Shown here: piece after piece, positions 1-9,088 of the stretch | Layout: each line of letters begins with the position of its first letter | Position numbering within the stretch: position 1 is the stretch's first letter | Origin: a virus | Virus record (IMG/VR): IMGVR_UViG_3300023172_000180 | Coordinates: 1-25,177 of that record | Reading direction: 5' to 3' (one strand) | Length of the DNA stretch: 25,177 nt | Notes under the pieces: generated by a model | Databases searched by the model: none | Seen by the model: the letters and a program-made list of their open reading frames with translations, nothing else | Told to the model about the DNA's origin: nothing | Program-made: the position numbers and the translations under genes

Positions 1-65
1 AGAGCATCAGTAGAGGAATCGACTACCTCTACTTTGGAGTTACCTTCATTAATGATATCTGCCAT
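1..65 (-). CDS. Partial gene (first 21 codons) downstream of the tail fibre gene
   Basis: An ATG at 65-63 overlaps the stop of the fibre gene in the arrangement TAATG, and GGAGG lies 7 nt upstream, so both translational coupling and a proper ribosome site support this start. The visible peptide begins MADIINEGNSKVEVVDSS and runs off the left edge. The position directly after the hub/fibre gene suggests another minor tail or receptor-binding component, but nothing in 21 residues identifies it. Confidence 0.75.
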   Translation of the reverse strand, partial: MADIINEGNSKVEVVDSSTDA

Positions 66-3000
66 TAATTAGCCTCCAGTACTTCTATTCTAGCAGTTAA
101 GTCATCCACTTTTGCTGAGAGTTCTTGCACTGCTTTTACTAATGGTGCAATTAAATTTTCTTGAGAATAATTGTATTCATCTGCTTCAACATCATGATTT
201 ATCAAGTTGTACTCTTTTTCTGTACCTAAATTAGGGAGTAATTCTTGAGCAATAAAACCAAAAGTATATTTATCATCTGCTTCAGTGAATTGTTCTGTAA
301 CATTACCTGTACAGTCTATTAATATTTCTTCATCATTTTCATCTACACTTTTTATTTGTGAAGTACAATCTTGTACTGATTCATATATCTGACCACAAGT
401 ACTACAAGAAAATCCATTAGACCAAGATTTCCAAGTAAACTCTCTAGGTCTTAAATCATTTATAAAATCTAAACCATAATCAATATCTATGATATTTTCT
501 TTTAATCTTTCATCAGATGTTGAAGATTCAGCAACTCTATAAACTGTAGACCATCTCCTTGTAGAAGAGCCTAAATTTTTTGAATTATCTGCACTTGGTT
601 GAAACGTTGAATATATAGTCGAAGTCGAAGTGCTTACATTTAGACCAAAATTATCCCCCGGCTTCAAATATACGAAGCTTGAAGCTAAATCCATATTAGA
701 TGAAGAATTTATATCATAATATCTAGTTGCAGAATGATAACTAGCTGACCTTACTGTTCCAGTAGCATATAAGTTACCAGAAGAACTAAAAGAACTACCA
801 TTATTTAATTCAAGGTCATTTGCATTTGATATGCCTCTGTTGTTCATTGTAAGTTCGCCATATAGAATTGCTAAACCACTACTTGCGTTTATAACAACTT
901 GATTACCACTAATAGCTCCAAAACCGCTTACTTTAGATGGATTCAATCCAGAAGCTATTTTGGCATCTTGAATTGCATTTGAAGCAATAGTATTGATAAT
1001 GTCAGTGGAAGTAGCATTTAAAGACGAGAAACTTAAATTATTTATATCAGCAACATCAACAGTTAAGTTGGCAATATTTACAACGCTTGCGTCAAGAGTA
1101 CCAGTTGTAATTTTACCTGCTGATATATTTCCCAATTTAACTTCTGATATAGCACCGTTACTTATCGTTGAAAGAATTGCGTCAGTAGCAATTGTATTAA
1201 TAATATCTTGTGAAGTAGCACCTAAAGATGAAAAGTTTAAGTTATTAATATCTCCGACATCTACTGTTAAATTAGAAATTGTAACTGTGTTAGCGTCTAA
1301 AGTACCTGCAGTTATATTTGAAGCATCAAGATTTGTTACTGTTATTACAGAAGCATCTATTGTTCCAGCAGTAATTTTATCTGCAGTTAAGGATTGAATT
1401 TTTGCATCTGTAATAGTTGCGTCTGCAATCTTTGCAGTTGTGATTTGTGCAGTACCAATTTTTGCTTCTGTGATTGTGGCATCTGCAATATTAGCTTCTT
1501 CAATAAGATTAGCTACAGCTGTTTGTCCATCTGAAGGGTCTGATGCATTACCAGACTTATCAACTGCAACAAATCTAAAATAATAACTTTGTGAATCTTC
1601 TAACTCAACATAACCAACGAGAGGAATTTGTTGGAGTATGTTACCAGAAGTTACTCTTAGTTCTCCTCTCTTGTTTGATTCATTAACAGTAAAATCTATT
1701 TGATTACCATTTTGAGTTACAGCATGTACATCTAAATGGTCAACATCTCCTTCAAGTGTGTAGTCTCCAAAAGGATTACCTTGTCCGTCAGTTCCCTCTT
1801 TACCTAGATAATGAGTAATTTGAACTCTTAATGGGCTAGAAGATATAGCTTGTGCTTGTTTTGGTTTAGAAGGTGCTTGACCATCTCTATCTATTTCAAT
1901 AACAGCGTTAGTAGCCCAGTTAGCATTTACTGAAGGAGTATCTGTATATAAATCTTCTCCAGTTCCATCATAAGCAGATTTTTTCTTGAAACCACTTGTA
2001 TCAACTGTAGAAACACCAACTCTGTATGCCTTACCGACTGTTAAATCTGTAATCATTAATTGTTCAGTGGAAGCCCCTGTAAAAGGAAAATCCTTATAGG
2101 TATATTCATTCGCAGAGGCACCACCACTTGTGGAAAGCCCATCTGAGACTCTGTATCTGACTCTATAATGACTACCGTCAGTTATTTGTGAGCCATCTAC
2201 GTTAGATGGTTTGTCGAGGACAATACGAACAAACCCTTTGGATTCTCCCGTACTGTCTTGGTATGTACCGCTCTGAAGAGCGGGAGTATTTGGCAAATCT
2301 GGTATTGATTTAGCTGAAGCAGTTCTTGCAGCTATTGATATTTCATTAAACCTTAAATCATCAGAGACATCTCTTAATAAGTCTCCGAGTTCTACTTGCG
2401 TGTCTCCACTTTCGTAAGAAACATATTCTGTTAAATCTGTATAAGTAACATTACTACCATCAAAACTTCTGAAGTAAACTCCCATTCCTTCTGTTATAGG
2501 ATATGTTAGACCTAGAACTCTTATCTTTACTGGAGCAATGTTTTGACCTCTGAATGCTATCTGATAAAGAGGTCTTGATTCAGCAGTAGCATCTTCTTCT
2601 GTATCGTTAAATCCTATTGAAGGGTCAAAAGCATATATATAATCTCCAGCTTTTAAGTCTCCAGTAACTTCGTATTGTTCAAGGTCTAAGTTAAGAACTT
2701 TCTTTATTCTTGATAACTCATTAAGCATTAACTGTGCTTGGTCATCTAATTTATCTCCGTCAATATCTGGAGTTGTAACTAATCCAGTTCTTTGTAGCTT
2801 GTTTCCGTGAATATCATAATAAGGTATCTCTCCAGTGTTTAATCTTGCTTCGCCTTCTACATCGGTAGCGTCATTGTAAACACCGATTTCAGCAATAAAA
2901 TCTACACCAGTTACATAATCTCTTGCATTGAATTCTGTTCTAGAACCTACTGGACTTATACCAGTATATGTTGGGTCATCTCCATAACCAGTTTTGACTA

Positions 3001-3601
3001 CTACTGTTGACGGTTCATCTGCAGCACCATTCCATAAAAATGCTGGGTTATCAACATCTAAGGTCGCATCTGGATTAACTCTATATTCAACATTTAAAGT
3101 TTCACAAATATGTTTCAGTGCAGATAAAGTTGTTTCAACAAAGTGACTTCCAGAATAACTATAAGCAATAGAATCTGTATTAATTTGACCAGCAACTATT
3201 GCTTGAGTATTGCCAGATTCATTCCTAAGTATTCCGTATGGTTGTGTAGCTTTATCTATAACATCTGATAATGATGCATTTGAATAAGAACGAATTTTAC
3301 CAACATTCTTACTTTCAGCAATAACCATACCTTTACCTTGACCATCTCCAAGATAAAGTTCAAGTCCTTGTCCTTGAATAGATACAACACCTTCTTCTAG
3401 TGTTTTATTTAAAACTATTCCTGTGTATCTTGCAGAAGCTAGTATCTCTGCGTCATCATATAATTTTGGGTCCATCTCTTGTGGAGTAACAACAATGTGT
3501 CCCCATTCTTTAATTGCATCTACAACTTGTGTTGGTGTTGAGTCTTGGATAAATTGAAGAGAGAAACTACCCGCACCCATTAACCTCTCGGTAATCGCCA
3601 T
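65..3601 (-). CDS. Tail hub/fibre protein with C-terminal S74 intramolecular chaperone
   Basis: 1178 aa. It is probably a tail-tip protein that combines a hub-like N-terminal part with a host-binding fibre. Residues 1 to about 390 look like the tail-associated hub region usually encoded after the distal tail gene. About 430-690 contains fibronectin-III-like stretches (tyrosine/valine beta pattern, YYFRFVAVDKSGN). About 700-880 is a repetitive shaft of T-I-x-x-A-K-I and A-G-T-L-D-A units, including two near copies of a 34-residue block. The C terminus is a peptidase S74 chaperone: SDERLKENI begins at Ser1029, with Lys1034 as the likely dyad partner, and the protein ends in a coiled coil. In known S74 proteins this domain trimerises the fibre and then cuts itself off before the Ser. 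Odd feature: Cys1066, Cys1069, Cys1079 and Cys1097 lie inside the chaperone, in a segment that looks inserted. Its start overlaps the preceding stop (TAATG), with GAGG upstream. Confidence 0.85.
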   Translation of the reverse strand: MAITERLMGAGSFSLQFIQDSTPTQVVDAIKEWGHIVVTPQEMDPKLYDDAEILASARYTGIVLNKTLEEGVVSIQGQGLELYLGDGQGKGMVIAESKNVGKIRSYSNASLSDVIDKATQPYGILRNESGNTQAIVAGQINTDSIAYSYSGSHFVETTLSALKHICETLNVEYRVNPDATLDVDNPAFLWNGAADEPSTVVVKTGYGDDPTYTGISPVGSRTEFNARDYVTGVDFIAEIGVYNDATDVEGEARLNTGEIPYYDIHGNKLQRTGLVTTPDIDGDKLDDQAQLMLNELSRIKKVLNLDLEQYEVTGDLKAGDYIYAFDPSIGFNDTEEDATAESRPLYQIAFRGQNIAPVKIRVLGLTYPITEGMGVYFRSFDGSNVTYTDLTEYVSYESGDTQVELGDLLRDVSDDLRFNEISIAARTASAKSIPDLPNTPALQSGTYQDSTGESKGFVRIVLDKPSNVDGSQITDGSHYRVRYRVSDGLSTSGGASANEYTYKDFPFTGASTEQLMITDLTVGKAYRVGVSTVDTSGFKKKSAYDGTGEDLYTDTPSVNANWATNAVIEIDRDGQAPSKPKQAQAISSSPLRVQITHYLGKEGTDGQGNPFGDYTLEGDVDHLDVHAVTQNGNQIDFTVNESNKRGELRVTSGNILQQIPLVGYVELEDSQSYYFRFVAVDKSGNASDPSDGQTAVANLIEEANIADATITEAKIGTAQITTAKIADATITDAKIQSLTADKITAGTIDASVITVTNLDASNITAGTLDANTVTISNLTVDVGDINNLNFSSLGATSQDIINTIATDAILSTISNGAISEVKLGNISAGKITTGTLDASVVNIANLTVDVADINNLSFSSLNATSTDIINTIASNAIQDAKIASGLNPSKVSGFGAISGNQVVINASSGLAILYGELTMNNRGISNANDLELNNGSSFSSSGNLYATGTVRSASYHSATRYYDINSSSNMDLASSFVYLKPGDNFGLNVSTSTSTIYSTFQPSADNSKNLGSSTRRWSTVYRVAESSTSDERLKENIIDIDYGLDFINDLRPREFTWKSWSNGFSCSTCGQIYESVQDCTSQIKSVDENDEEILIDCTGNVTEQFTEADDKYTFGFIAQELLPNLGTEKEYNLINHDVEADEYNYSQENLIAPLVKAVQELSAKVDDLTARIEVLEAN
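973..1287 (-). repeat. Two copies of a fibre-shaft repeat inside the tail fibre gene
   Basis: Two blocks of about 34 codons, near 1180-1280 and 975-1075, encode almost the same peptide (NLTVDV-DINNL-FSSL-ATS-DIINTIA). They are spaced about 204 bp, or 68 residues. This looks like an internal duplication that lengthened the fibre shaft. The copies differ mostly at third codon positions, so the duplication is not recent. Confidence 0.75.
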
Positions 3602-4851
3602 TAGGACCTCACTAAACGAACTTGTTCATATACGGAATCTAGATATTGCTCATAAACTGAACTAACTGTATTATGAGTATCTGAACCGTAAATATAACCT
3701 ATCATTGTTTTAAATTGTGCTGATGAGATATGCATTAATCTATTAGCTTCATCAAAAGTTACTCCCATTGGAGAACCTATGAAGAATATCTGTCCATCAG
3801 AATCAGCTACATCTTCTATCATGTAGTTAGATACTATTGGATTTCCAGTCATAGAATTTGCATCAACCAGTTTTAAATTAATTCTTGAATTTGCACTTCT
3901 ATTTGCTGTAGCTCCTTGAGTTGCAATTATTGAAGCATGATGAGCGCCTCTTCTAAGGCTAACATCTACAGTCAATTTACCATCTCCAGCATCTTCAGAA
4001 TATGTCGAAAAACGAACACTTACTTCTTCAGCATCATTTCTTAATATTTGTACGTTTTCCCATACATTCCATTCAGTTTCTGTTGAACCTTTGGATATAG
4101 CTATTTCTCTTTCTGAAACAAATTCTCCATTATCATAAAATTTAACTGTAAATCTGCTTTCTTGAATTGTGGAACCAGAAGTTATTTCAAGTATTCCATT
4201 AGTGATAACAACAGATTTTGCTTCATTTGAAGACAGATATCCATTTCTCACAACTCCATCTACTGTTACTTGAGCTGCTCCTTTATAGTAATCAGAAGGA
4301 CTAACATACCAGTTAGCATTGCCGTCTCTTAAATCTTGGTCGTAGAATAAGTAAACACTTCCTTGATTTGTTGAACGAATAACAGATGTAGGTGCTTCTG
4401 GATGTGTATAACTATTAGCATTAACTGGTAAAGCATGCCAAGCACCATAAGTAGTTGATGTTATACCGTGTGCATTACTTAACAAACCTCCAGTAAAGTT
4501 TGATTCAAATTGTGTTTCCCCACTTCTACCTTTGACTAATAAACTTAAATTATATCTAAATAAACCTCTTCCAACTAATTTTCTTGTATTGACATCAGCG
4601 CTTTCTACAATACAGTAACCACCATAAGTTGAATCTCCCTCATAGCTAAAAGGAACTATCAATTGACTATTGCTTAAAGATATTAATTCATCTCTTATAT
4701 TTTTAGCATCAGCAAGACTATCAGCAACTAACGTACCTCTTATCTGTATTGAACGCTCAATAGAATTTTTACCACTTGATGGCATAGAAGCTTCAGCTAA
4801 AGCTTCTGGCGAAGTAAATGATAATCTTCCTACTGTGAATGTATTAGCCAT
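3601..4851 (-). CDS. Distal tail (Dit-like) protein
   Basis: 416 aa. It is encoded between the tape measure region and the hub/fibre gene, which is where siphophages place the distal tail protein that closes the tube and attaches the tip. Residues 1 to about 110 have a Dit-type pattern: RSIQIRGTLVADSLADAK, then a helix, LIVPFSYEG, a Gly-Tyr turn and a final strand. The remaining 300 residues are beta-rich (LTVDVSLRRG, SRFTVKFYDNGEF) and resemble an inserted carbohydrate-binding or jelly-roll module, as in 'evolved' Dit proteins; this part is inference. The ATG has AAAGG 5-6 nt upstream and overlaps the small gene before it by 8 bp. Its stop overlaps the next start as TAATG. It could instead be a generic minor tail protein. 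Confidence 0.65.
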   Translation of the reverse strand: MANTFTVGRLSFTSPEALAEASMPSSGKNSIERSIQIRGTLVADSLADAKNIRDELISLSNSQLIVPFSYEGDSTYGGYCIVESADVNTRKLVGRGLFRYNLSLLVKGRSGETQFESNFTGGLLSNAHGITSTTYGAWHALPVNANSYTHPEAPTSVIRSTNQGSVYLFYDQDLRDGNANWYVSPSDYYKGAAQVTVDGVVRNGYLSSNEAKSVVITNGILEITSGSTIQESRFTVKFYDNGEFVSEREIAISKGSTETEWNVWENVQILRNDAEEVSVRFSTYSEDAGDGKLTVDVSLRRGAHHASIIATQGATANRSANSRINLKLVDANSMTGNPIVSNYMIEDVADSDGQIFFIGSPMGVTFDEANRLMHISSAQFKTMIGYIYGSDTHNTVSSVYEQYLDSVYEQVRLVRS

Positions 4852-4984
4852 CTAAACCTTTCAATTCTATATATTCCAATACTGCTAATTTGAGATGTCT
4901 TGGGAGTGGAGCGATTAAGTCGTGAAAATCTTCTCCATTCTTTACTCTAGCAGAAATTGCTCTCTTGATTTTTCTCGTATTCAT
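4844..4984 (-). CDS. Small basic protein of unknown function (46 aa)
   Basis: The ATG at 4984-4982 overlaps the stop of the preceding small gene as TAATG, and AAGGA lies about 9 nt upstream. The product (starts MNTRKIKRAISARVKNG, ends ELKGLDG) is rich in Lys/Arg at the N terminus, then predicted helical. Its last 8 bp overlap the start of the Dit-like gene. Tight coupling on both sides in an otherwise packed tail operon argues that it is translated. No family was recognised. Its position between tape measure and Dit suggests a tail assembly role, but that is only context. Confidence 0.65.
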   Translation of the reverse strand: MNTRKIKRAISARVKNGEDFHDLIAPLPRHLKLAVLEYIELKGLDG

Positions 4985-5151
4985 TAGCACATATCCTTTT
5001 TGCGACAATCTTCGCAGTATCTATATTTGTCTTGAAAGTCATAAAAATAATAAGAACACTCTTTTTCCTCGCATGGTTTCATATTGTCTGTATGAAGATT
5101 ATTTGGTATTTGATACTCTCTATAACTACCTAACAATTCCGCTCCTTCCAT
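4984..5151 (-). CDS. Small cysteine-rich protein, probable zinc binder
   Basis: About 55 aa if started at the ATG at 5151. The C-terminal half has C-x4-C, then 14 residues, then C-x2-C and a final Cys (ending CEDCRKKDMC), a spacing compatible with a small zinc knuckle. The start is uncertain. The ATG at 5151 has AAGG only 3 nt away, whereas a TTG at 5136 has a near-perfect GGAAGGAG 5 nt upstream. Either way the 5' end overlaps the last codons of the tape measure gene (stop at 5126), and the stop couples to the next gene as TAATG. Function unknown. Confidence 0.6.
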   Translation of the reverse strand: MEGAELLGSYREYQIPNNLHTDNMKPCEEKECSYYFYDFQDKYRYCEDCRKKDMC

Positions 5152-8100
5152 CTCCCTTAAGTTTATTAAGTTCTCTTTGAATATTTTGTGCAATCTTTCT
5201 AGCAGCAATTGGGTCAGTAGGAAGACCAGTAATATTTAGATTAACCACATTCCCACCGCCTCCAGAATTTTGTGGACCAAGTGGTTTAACCATTACACCG
5301 CTAGGATTTGGTTTAATAAGTTCCATACCGCCTTCTCCAACAATTGCAGAATTTCCCATACGAACCATTCCACCACCAGCTCTTCTACTTAATTGAACAT
5401 GATTTGCTTGAAGTAAACGACCAAAATCTGAAGTATAAATTGGATTATACTGACGTAAAGCAGGAAGCATTGCTAAATTAGTTTTTGCAGTGTTTATTTC
5501 ACTATTGATGCTTTTAAGAATAGATTCTGGGACACCTAAAGCTCTAGCAAGATTATTCATGTTTTCTACACCAGCTTTATCTAATTGAGCAAAAGCTATA
5601 ATCGCTTCTCCAGTTTTTTTGGCAATATCAATTTGTGCATCAACAACTTCTTTAGCGGCATCTGCTCTATCATCGTCAATTTCTAAAAGTCTTTCAGCAA
5701 TTAATTCTTCTTCTTCCTTTAAGTCAATAATTTCTTCTTGAGCTCTCTTGGCAGCATCATCACGCATCTTAGCAATTTCTTTTTCTTTTTCAGTAACTTC
5801 TTCAGAAGTAACACCACGAGATTTTATAGCATCAATTTGTTCTTGGATAGCTTCTATTTGTAGGTCAACATCCCTTACTCCACCAAAGCCTTTAGCTCTT
5901 TCTAAACGAGATTTCTCTCTTTCAAGTTGTTTAATCTTTAATTGCTCTTTAGCAGAAAGTTCAAGTTCTCCATTAACTGCTTTACGCATTTCATCAAGTT
6001 CAAGTAACTCTTCTTGAATAGCAAGTTGGTCTTCTAATAAGTACTTACCACTTTTTTGTAAGTCTTGTATCTCTTGACGTATACGAATTAAATCTTCGTT
6101 GAGTTCTACTTCCTCTTTATCAAGATTAATTAATTCTTCTTTAGCGTCCCTTAAATCATCTCTAGCTTCTTCTAAGTCTTGGAAAGCTTCTAATGGTTTA
6201 AGAGAATCCTCAAGTGCAGCAGCAAAGTCGTTTGCATCAGCAATTAAATCAGCAAACGCTCCCATACTTTCTTCAGCATCTTCGGTATCCTCAGAAATAT
6301 CTCCTACAAGGTTACGTAATTCTTCATAGTATGGCAAGAATTGTTTAATAAGTCTCATTCTTTCTTCTTCATCATTTAAGATTGCTCGTATATTTCCACG
6401 ATATTGATTAGAAATCAATGCTTCTCTTAAAATAGCATCTATTTCTTCATTTTTCTGTTTAAGAACAGCACTTTGTAATCCTAATAATTCATTAAAAACA
6501 TCTAGTCTTTCTAAGTCTTTGTAAAGAGCAGCAGCTTGTGTTTTATTTAATGCTCTTCCTTGTTCAACTCTTCTCTTTGTATTACTAATAATGCTTTGAA
6601 TAGTTTTTGCAATTTCTGATTCTGCTCCAAATTGCTCTTTGACTACTATAAGATTTTCTTCCATCAAAGCAAGTTGTTTTCTCAAAGAGTCTTCGGTTGT
6701 TTGCATTCCATCTTCACTCAATAAGCTTGGAAGTATTCCTTCAGCAGAGGTAAGTGTTGAGGCTATATTTTTTGTTACATCTTCTGAAGTGTTTTTTAAA
6801 ATATCTTGTAAGACTTTTCTAGTTTTAGGACCAAAAGCTTTTACTAATTCATTTTGTGTTTGTTCTTCTAGTTCATTAAATAATCCTCTAGCAATTTCAT
6901 CATTAATATCTTCAGCAAAATTTGAATAAGAAACATTGTTCATGATATCTCTGAAATCTTCGAGATTTCTCTTAGCTATAGCCAACTCTTCTGCTGTTTT
7001 AGCTACTTTATTTGCTAATAACGTGAATCCCCCAATAACTGCACCAGCAATCAAGAAAGGTTTCAATGCAGTCATAAGTCCCATACTTGCAGCTTTAGCG
7101 AATGTCATTCCTTCAGCTAGTGCTATAGAAGCTACTCTCATTTCGTAAATTAATTTAGTAACTGCTGGTATTCTTCTCAATAGTGGAATTATTCCTAATG
7201 CTGTAAATGCAGCTAAACCTTTAGTAGCTTTTACAAATGAGTCAGTATTTAATACATCATTAAATTCTCTAAATCCAGAAATAGCATCAGCTAAATTACC
7301 AGTAAGTTTTGCTAATACTGGAACTAAGCCTTCGCCAATATCAATCATTACAGCTTTAAAACCATTTCTAAGTCTTTGTAACTGATTAAGTAAAGTACCA
7401 AATCGTTTCTCTGCCTCATTGTTTAAAGCACTTTGTTTGCTCATTTCATCATTAGCTAATGATAAGTTACTAGCTAATTCTTCTGTATCAGAAGATAAAG
7501 AAAGCATAACTTTAGAAACTCGAACAGAACCTAGACCAACAGCATTCAACACTGCTTGGACGTCTCCACCAGATTTACCAATACTATCTAGTCCTTGTAT
7601 GAAAGCTAGAGCTGCTGCTGATATATCTTCTTGAGCTAGTTTTCTAAAATTCTCTCCAGTCATTCCAGCTGCTTCAGCAAATGCATTTAATTTAGCACCA
7701 CCTTGAGCAACAGATTGTTGCATAGTTAAGAAAAGTTTCTGTAAAGCAGTAGCACCAGCTTGAGCTTCTGTACCAGTTGCTCTAACAGATGCTGAGAATG
7801 CTAATACTTCATCAGCAGTAAGACCAGCAATCTTACCTACAGCACCGAATCTAGTTGCAAGTAATACAATTTCAGATTCAGTTGCAGCTGTATTGTTACC
7901 TAATCTAACTAAGACATTACCTAATACATCTGCGTTCTCAGCTCCAATGCCAGTTACATTTGCTAGCCTTGCAATTGAGAAAGCAGCTTGTTCAGCTGTC
8001 ATGTTTGTAGCTACACCTAACTTAGCTACAGTATCTACGAATTGTGGAATATCTGATACACCTACACCTAACTGACCAGCAATAGATGCTAATTGAGCTA

Positions 8101-8437
8101 ATGAGTCAGCTGTTACTGGAATAGTAGTAGAAAGGTCTAGTATTGAATCTCTGATATCTGATAATTCTTCTTCGGATGCTCTAGCTAAAACTTTACGAAC
8201 TAAAGCGAAAGAATCTTCAAATTGTGCTGCCGCTACAACAGAACCAGCCATAGCTGCACCCATACCAGCAAGAGCTGCTGCTGATGCCGCGAATGCTGCC
8301 GCTGGAACGGCTGATGCAAGCTTGGTCATAGCTGCACCAGTACCTTTAGCCATGTTTTGCATACCAGCTACTGCTTGGTCGCCAACGATACTAGCTAAAA
8401 AGGCTAATCTACCGATTACACTTGCGTTATTTTCCAC
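5126..8437 (-). CDS. Tail tape measure protein
   Basis: 1103 aa. It sets tail length and is carried inside the tube, probably helping DNA entry. The N terminus is Ala/Met-rich and hydrophobic, then residues about 70-330 match the TP901-1-type tape measure core (AAQFEDSFALVRKV, then LAQLASIAGQLGV). A hydrophobic stretch lies near 459-482 (FLIAGAVIGGFTLLA). About 745-920 is a highly charged coiled coil rich in Glu, Lys and Leu. The C terminus has the Gly-rich GGGMVRMGNSAIVGEGG segment often seen in these proteins. It starts at GTG, overlapping the chaperone T frame by 11 bp, with GGAAG upstream. By the usual scaling of about 0.15 nm per residue, the tail would be about 165 nm long. Confidence 0.93.
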   Translation of the reverse strand: MENNASVIGRLAFLASIVGDQAVAGMQNMAKGTGAAMTKLASAVPAAAFAASAAALAGMGAAMAGSVVAAAQFEDSFALVRKVLARASEEELSDIRDSILDLSTTIPVTADSLAQLASIAGQLGVGVSDIPQFVDTVAKLGVATNMTAEQAAFSIARLANVTGIGAENADVLGNVLVRLGNNTAATESEIVLLATRFGAVGKIAGLTADEVLAFSASVRATGTEAQAGATALQKLFLTMQQSVAQGGAKLNAFAEAAGMTGENFRKLAQEDISAAALAFIQGLDSIGKSGGDVQAVLNAVGLGSVRVSKVMLSLSSDTEELASNLSLANDEMSKQSALNNEAEKRFGTLLNQLQRLRNGFKAVMIDIGEGLVPVLAKLTGNLADAISGFREFNDVLNTDSFVKATKGLAAFTALGIIPLLRRIPAVTKLIYEMRVASIALAEGMTFAKAASMGLMTALKPFLIAGAVIGGFTLLANKVAKTAEELAIAKRNLEDFRDIMNNVSYSNFAEDINDEIARGLFNELEEQTQNELVKAFGPKTRKVLQDILKNTSEDVTKNIASTLTSAEGILPSLLSEDGMQTTEDSLRKQLALMEENLIVVKEQFGAESEIAKTIQSIISNTKRRVEQGRALNKTQAAALYKDLERLDVFNELLGLQSAVLKQKNEEIDAILREALISNQYRGNIRAILNDEEERMRLIKQFLPYYEELRNLVGDISEDTEDAEESMGAFADLIADANDFAAALEDSLKPLEAFQDLEEARDDLRDAKEELINLDKEEVELNEDLIRIRQEIQDLQKSGKYLLEDQLAIQEELLELDEMRKAVNGELELSAKEQLKIKQLEREKSRLERAKGFGGVRDVDLQIEAIQEQIDAIKSRGVTSEEVTEKEKEIAKMRDDAAKRAQEEIIDLKEEEELIAERLLEIDDDRADAAKEVVDAQIDIAKKTGEAIIAFAQLDKAGVENMNNLARALGVPESILKSINSEINTAKTNLAMLPALRQYNPIYTSDFGRLLQANHVQLSRRAGGGMVRMGNSAIVGEGGMELIKPNPSGVMVKPLGPQNSGGGGNVVNLNITGLPTDPIAARKIAQNIQRELNKLKGDGRSGIVR

Positions 8438-8723
8438 TTTCTTCCATTCCTAAGTCTTTAAGAGCGTCGTTTAAATCGACAGATGTTCGAGGGATATTGG
8501 CTCTATCGCCACGTTTGTAGTCTTGCCATTTTTGTTCCAACTCTGCTTCCTCTCTTAGCTCCCTTATGTAAGGTGCAAAAAAAGCTGATTCTTCACTAGC
8601 AAGGTTGAATAATAGTACTCTGAACTTCCTCCAACTTATTCTTAGAGGTTCGTCCACATGATAGAACCTTTGGAAATCCGACTCCACTGCCCCCCAGCGT
8701 TCTATCACATCACTGTAGGACAA
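8427..8723 (-). CDS. Tail assembly chaperone, C-terminal (T-like) part made by -1 frameshift
   Basis: 98-aa open frame whose only upstream start is a TTG (8723-8721) with no ribosome site, 2 nt after the stop of the G-like gene. It sits in the -1 frame relative to that gene. The slippery heptamer CCCAAAA is positioned so that ribosomes slipping there continue I-D-L-S-Y-S-D-V directly into this frame, giving a 210-aa G-T fusion (110 + 100). In lambda and many siphophages the T part of such a fusion recruits tail tube protein while the G part coats the tape measure. Contents: Trp/Phe/Arg-rich, ending DLGMEESGK. It is followed immediately by the tape measure, as expected. Independent translation from the TTG cannot be excluded but looks unlikely. 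Confidence 0.85.
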   Translation of the reverse strand: MSYSDVIERWGAVESDFQRFYHVDEPLRISWRKFRVLLFNLASEESAFFAPYIRELREEAELEQKWQDYKRGDRANIPRTSVDLNDALKDLGMEESGK

Positions 8724-8725
8724 AT

Positions 8726-9058
8726 CTATTTTGGGTCGGAATCATCTCCAGTAGGCACTTGCTCTTCAGTCATTACCTTATAATGAACTAAAAGTTTCAT
8801 GGTTACATCTTCTAACTGTTCCCATGTAGCACCATCTTCCAACATTTGCTCTAGGTTTTTTTCTCCAACAAGAGAACCTAACCATTCTGGTAAGTCTGCT
8901 GTTCCTATACCGCCTGTTTCATCCATCAATTTAATTTGTTTGAGAACTACCCGTGCTGGAAGTTTAGGGGCAAGTTCGTAAACTCGACCACAAACTTTTA
9001 TTGACACGGGTTCGTTTTCGTCCTCGTTGACAGCTTCGTCAAAATCGTATAAAGGCAT
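8726..9058 (-). CDS. Tail assembly chaperone, G-like
   Basis: 110 aa, acidic. It lies between the tail tube and tape measure genes, the canonical place for the chaperone that keeps the tape measure soluble before tube polymerisation. Its ATG has GGAGGG 4 nt upstream. The body (VCGRVYELAPKLPARVVLKQIKLMDE) resembles the small chaperones of actinobacterial phages. The stop codon follows the slippery sequence directly (GAC CCA AAA TAG), so most ribosomes make this short form and a minority should make the frameshifted fusion. Confidence 0.85.
   Translation of the reverse strand: MPLYDFDEAVNEDENEPVSIKVCGRVYELAPKLPARVVLKQIKLMDETGGIGTADLPEWLGSLVGEKNLEQMLEDGATWEQLEDVTMKLLVHYKVMTEEQVPTGDDSDPK
8729..8735 (-). 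promoter_or_regulatory. -1 ribosomal frameshift slippery heptamer C-CCA-AAA
   Basis: On the minus strand the last codons of the G-like gene read GAC CCA AAA TAG. The bases C CCA AAA fit the X XXY YYZ rule in the correct phase, so both tRNAs can re-pair after a -1 slip. The next codons in the -1 frame are ATA GAT TTG TCC, which enter the T-like frame without a stop. The stop codon directly after the heptamer may itself lengthen the pause. No convincing downstream pseudoknot was found by eye. Confidence 0.85.
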
Positions 9059-9088
9059 TCCGCCCTCCTATCTATAAATTACTATTGA

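Noticed and set aside
993-1397. 134-codon plus-strand open frame opposite the fibre gene
   Set aside because: It mirrors the repetitive shaft codons of the strongly supported minus-strand gene and has no ribosome site or recognisable content.
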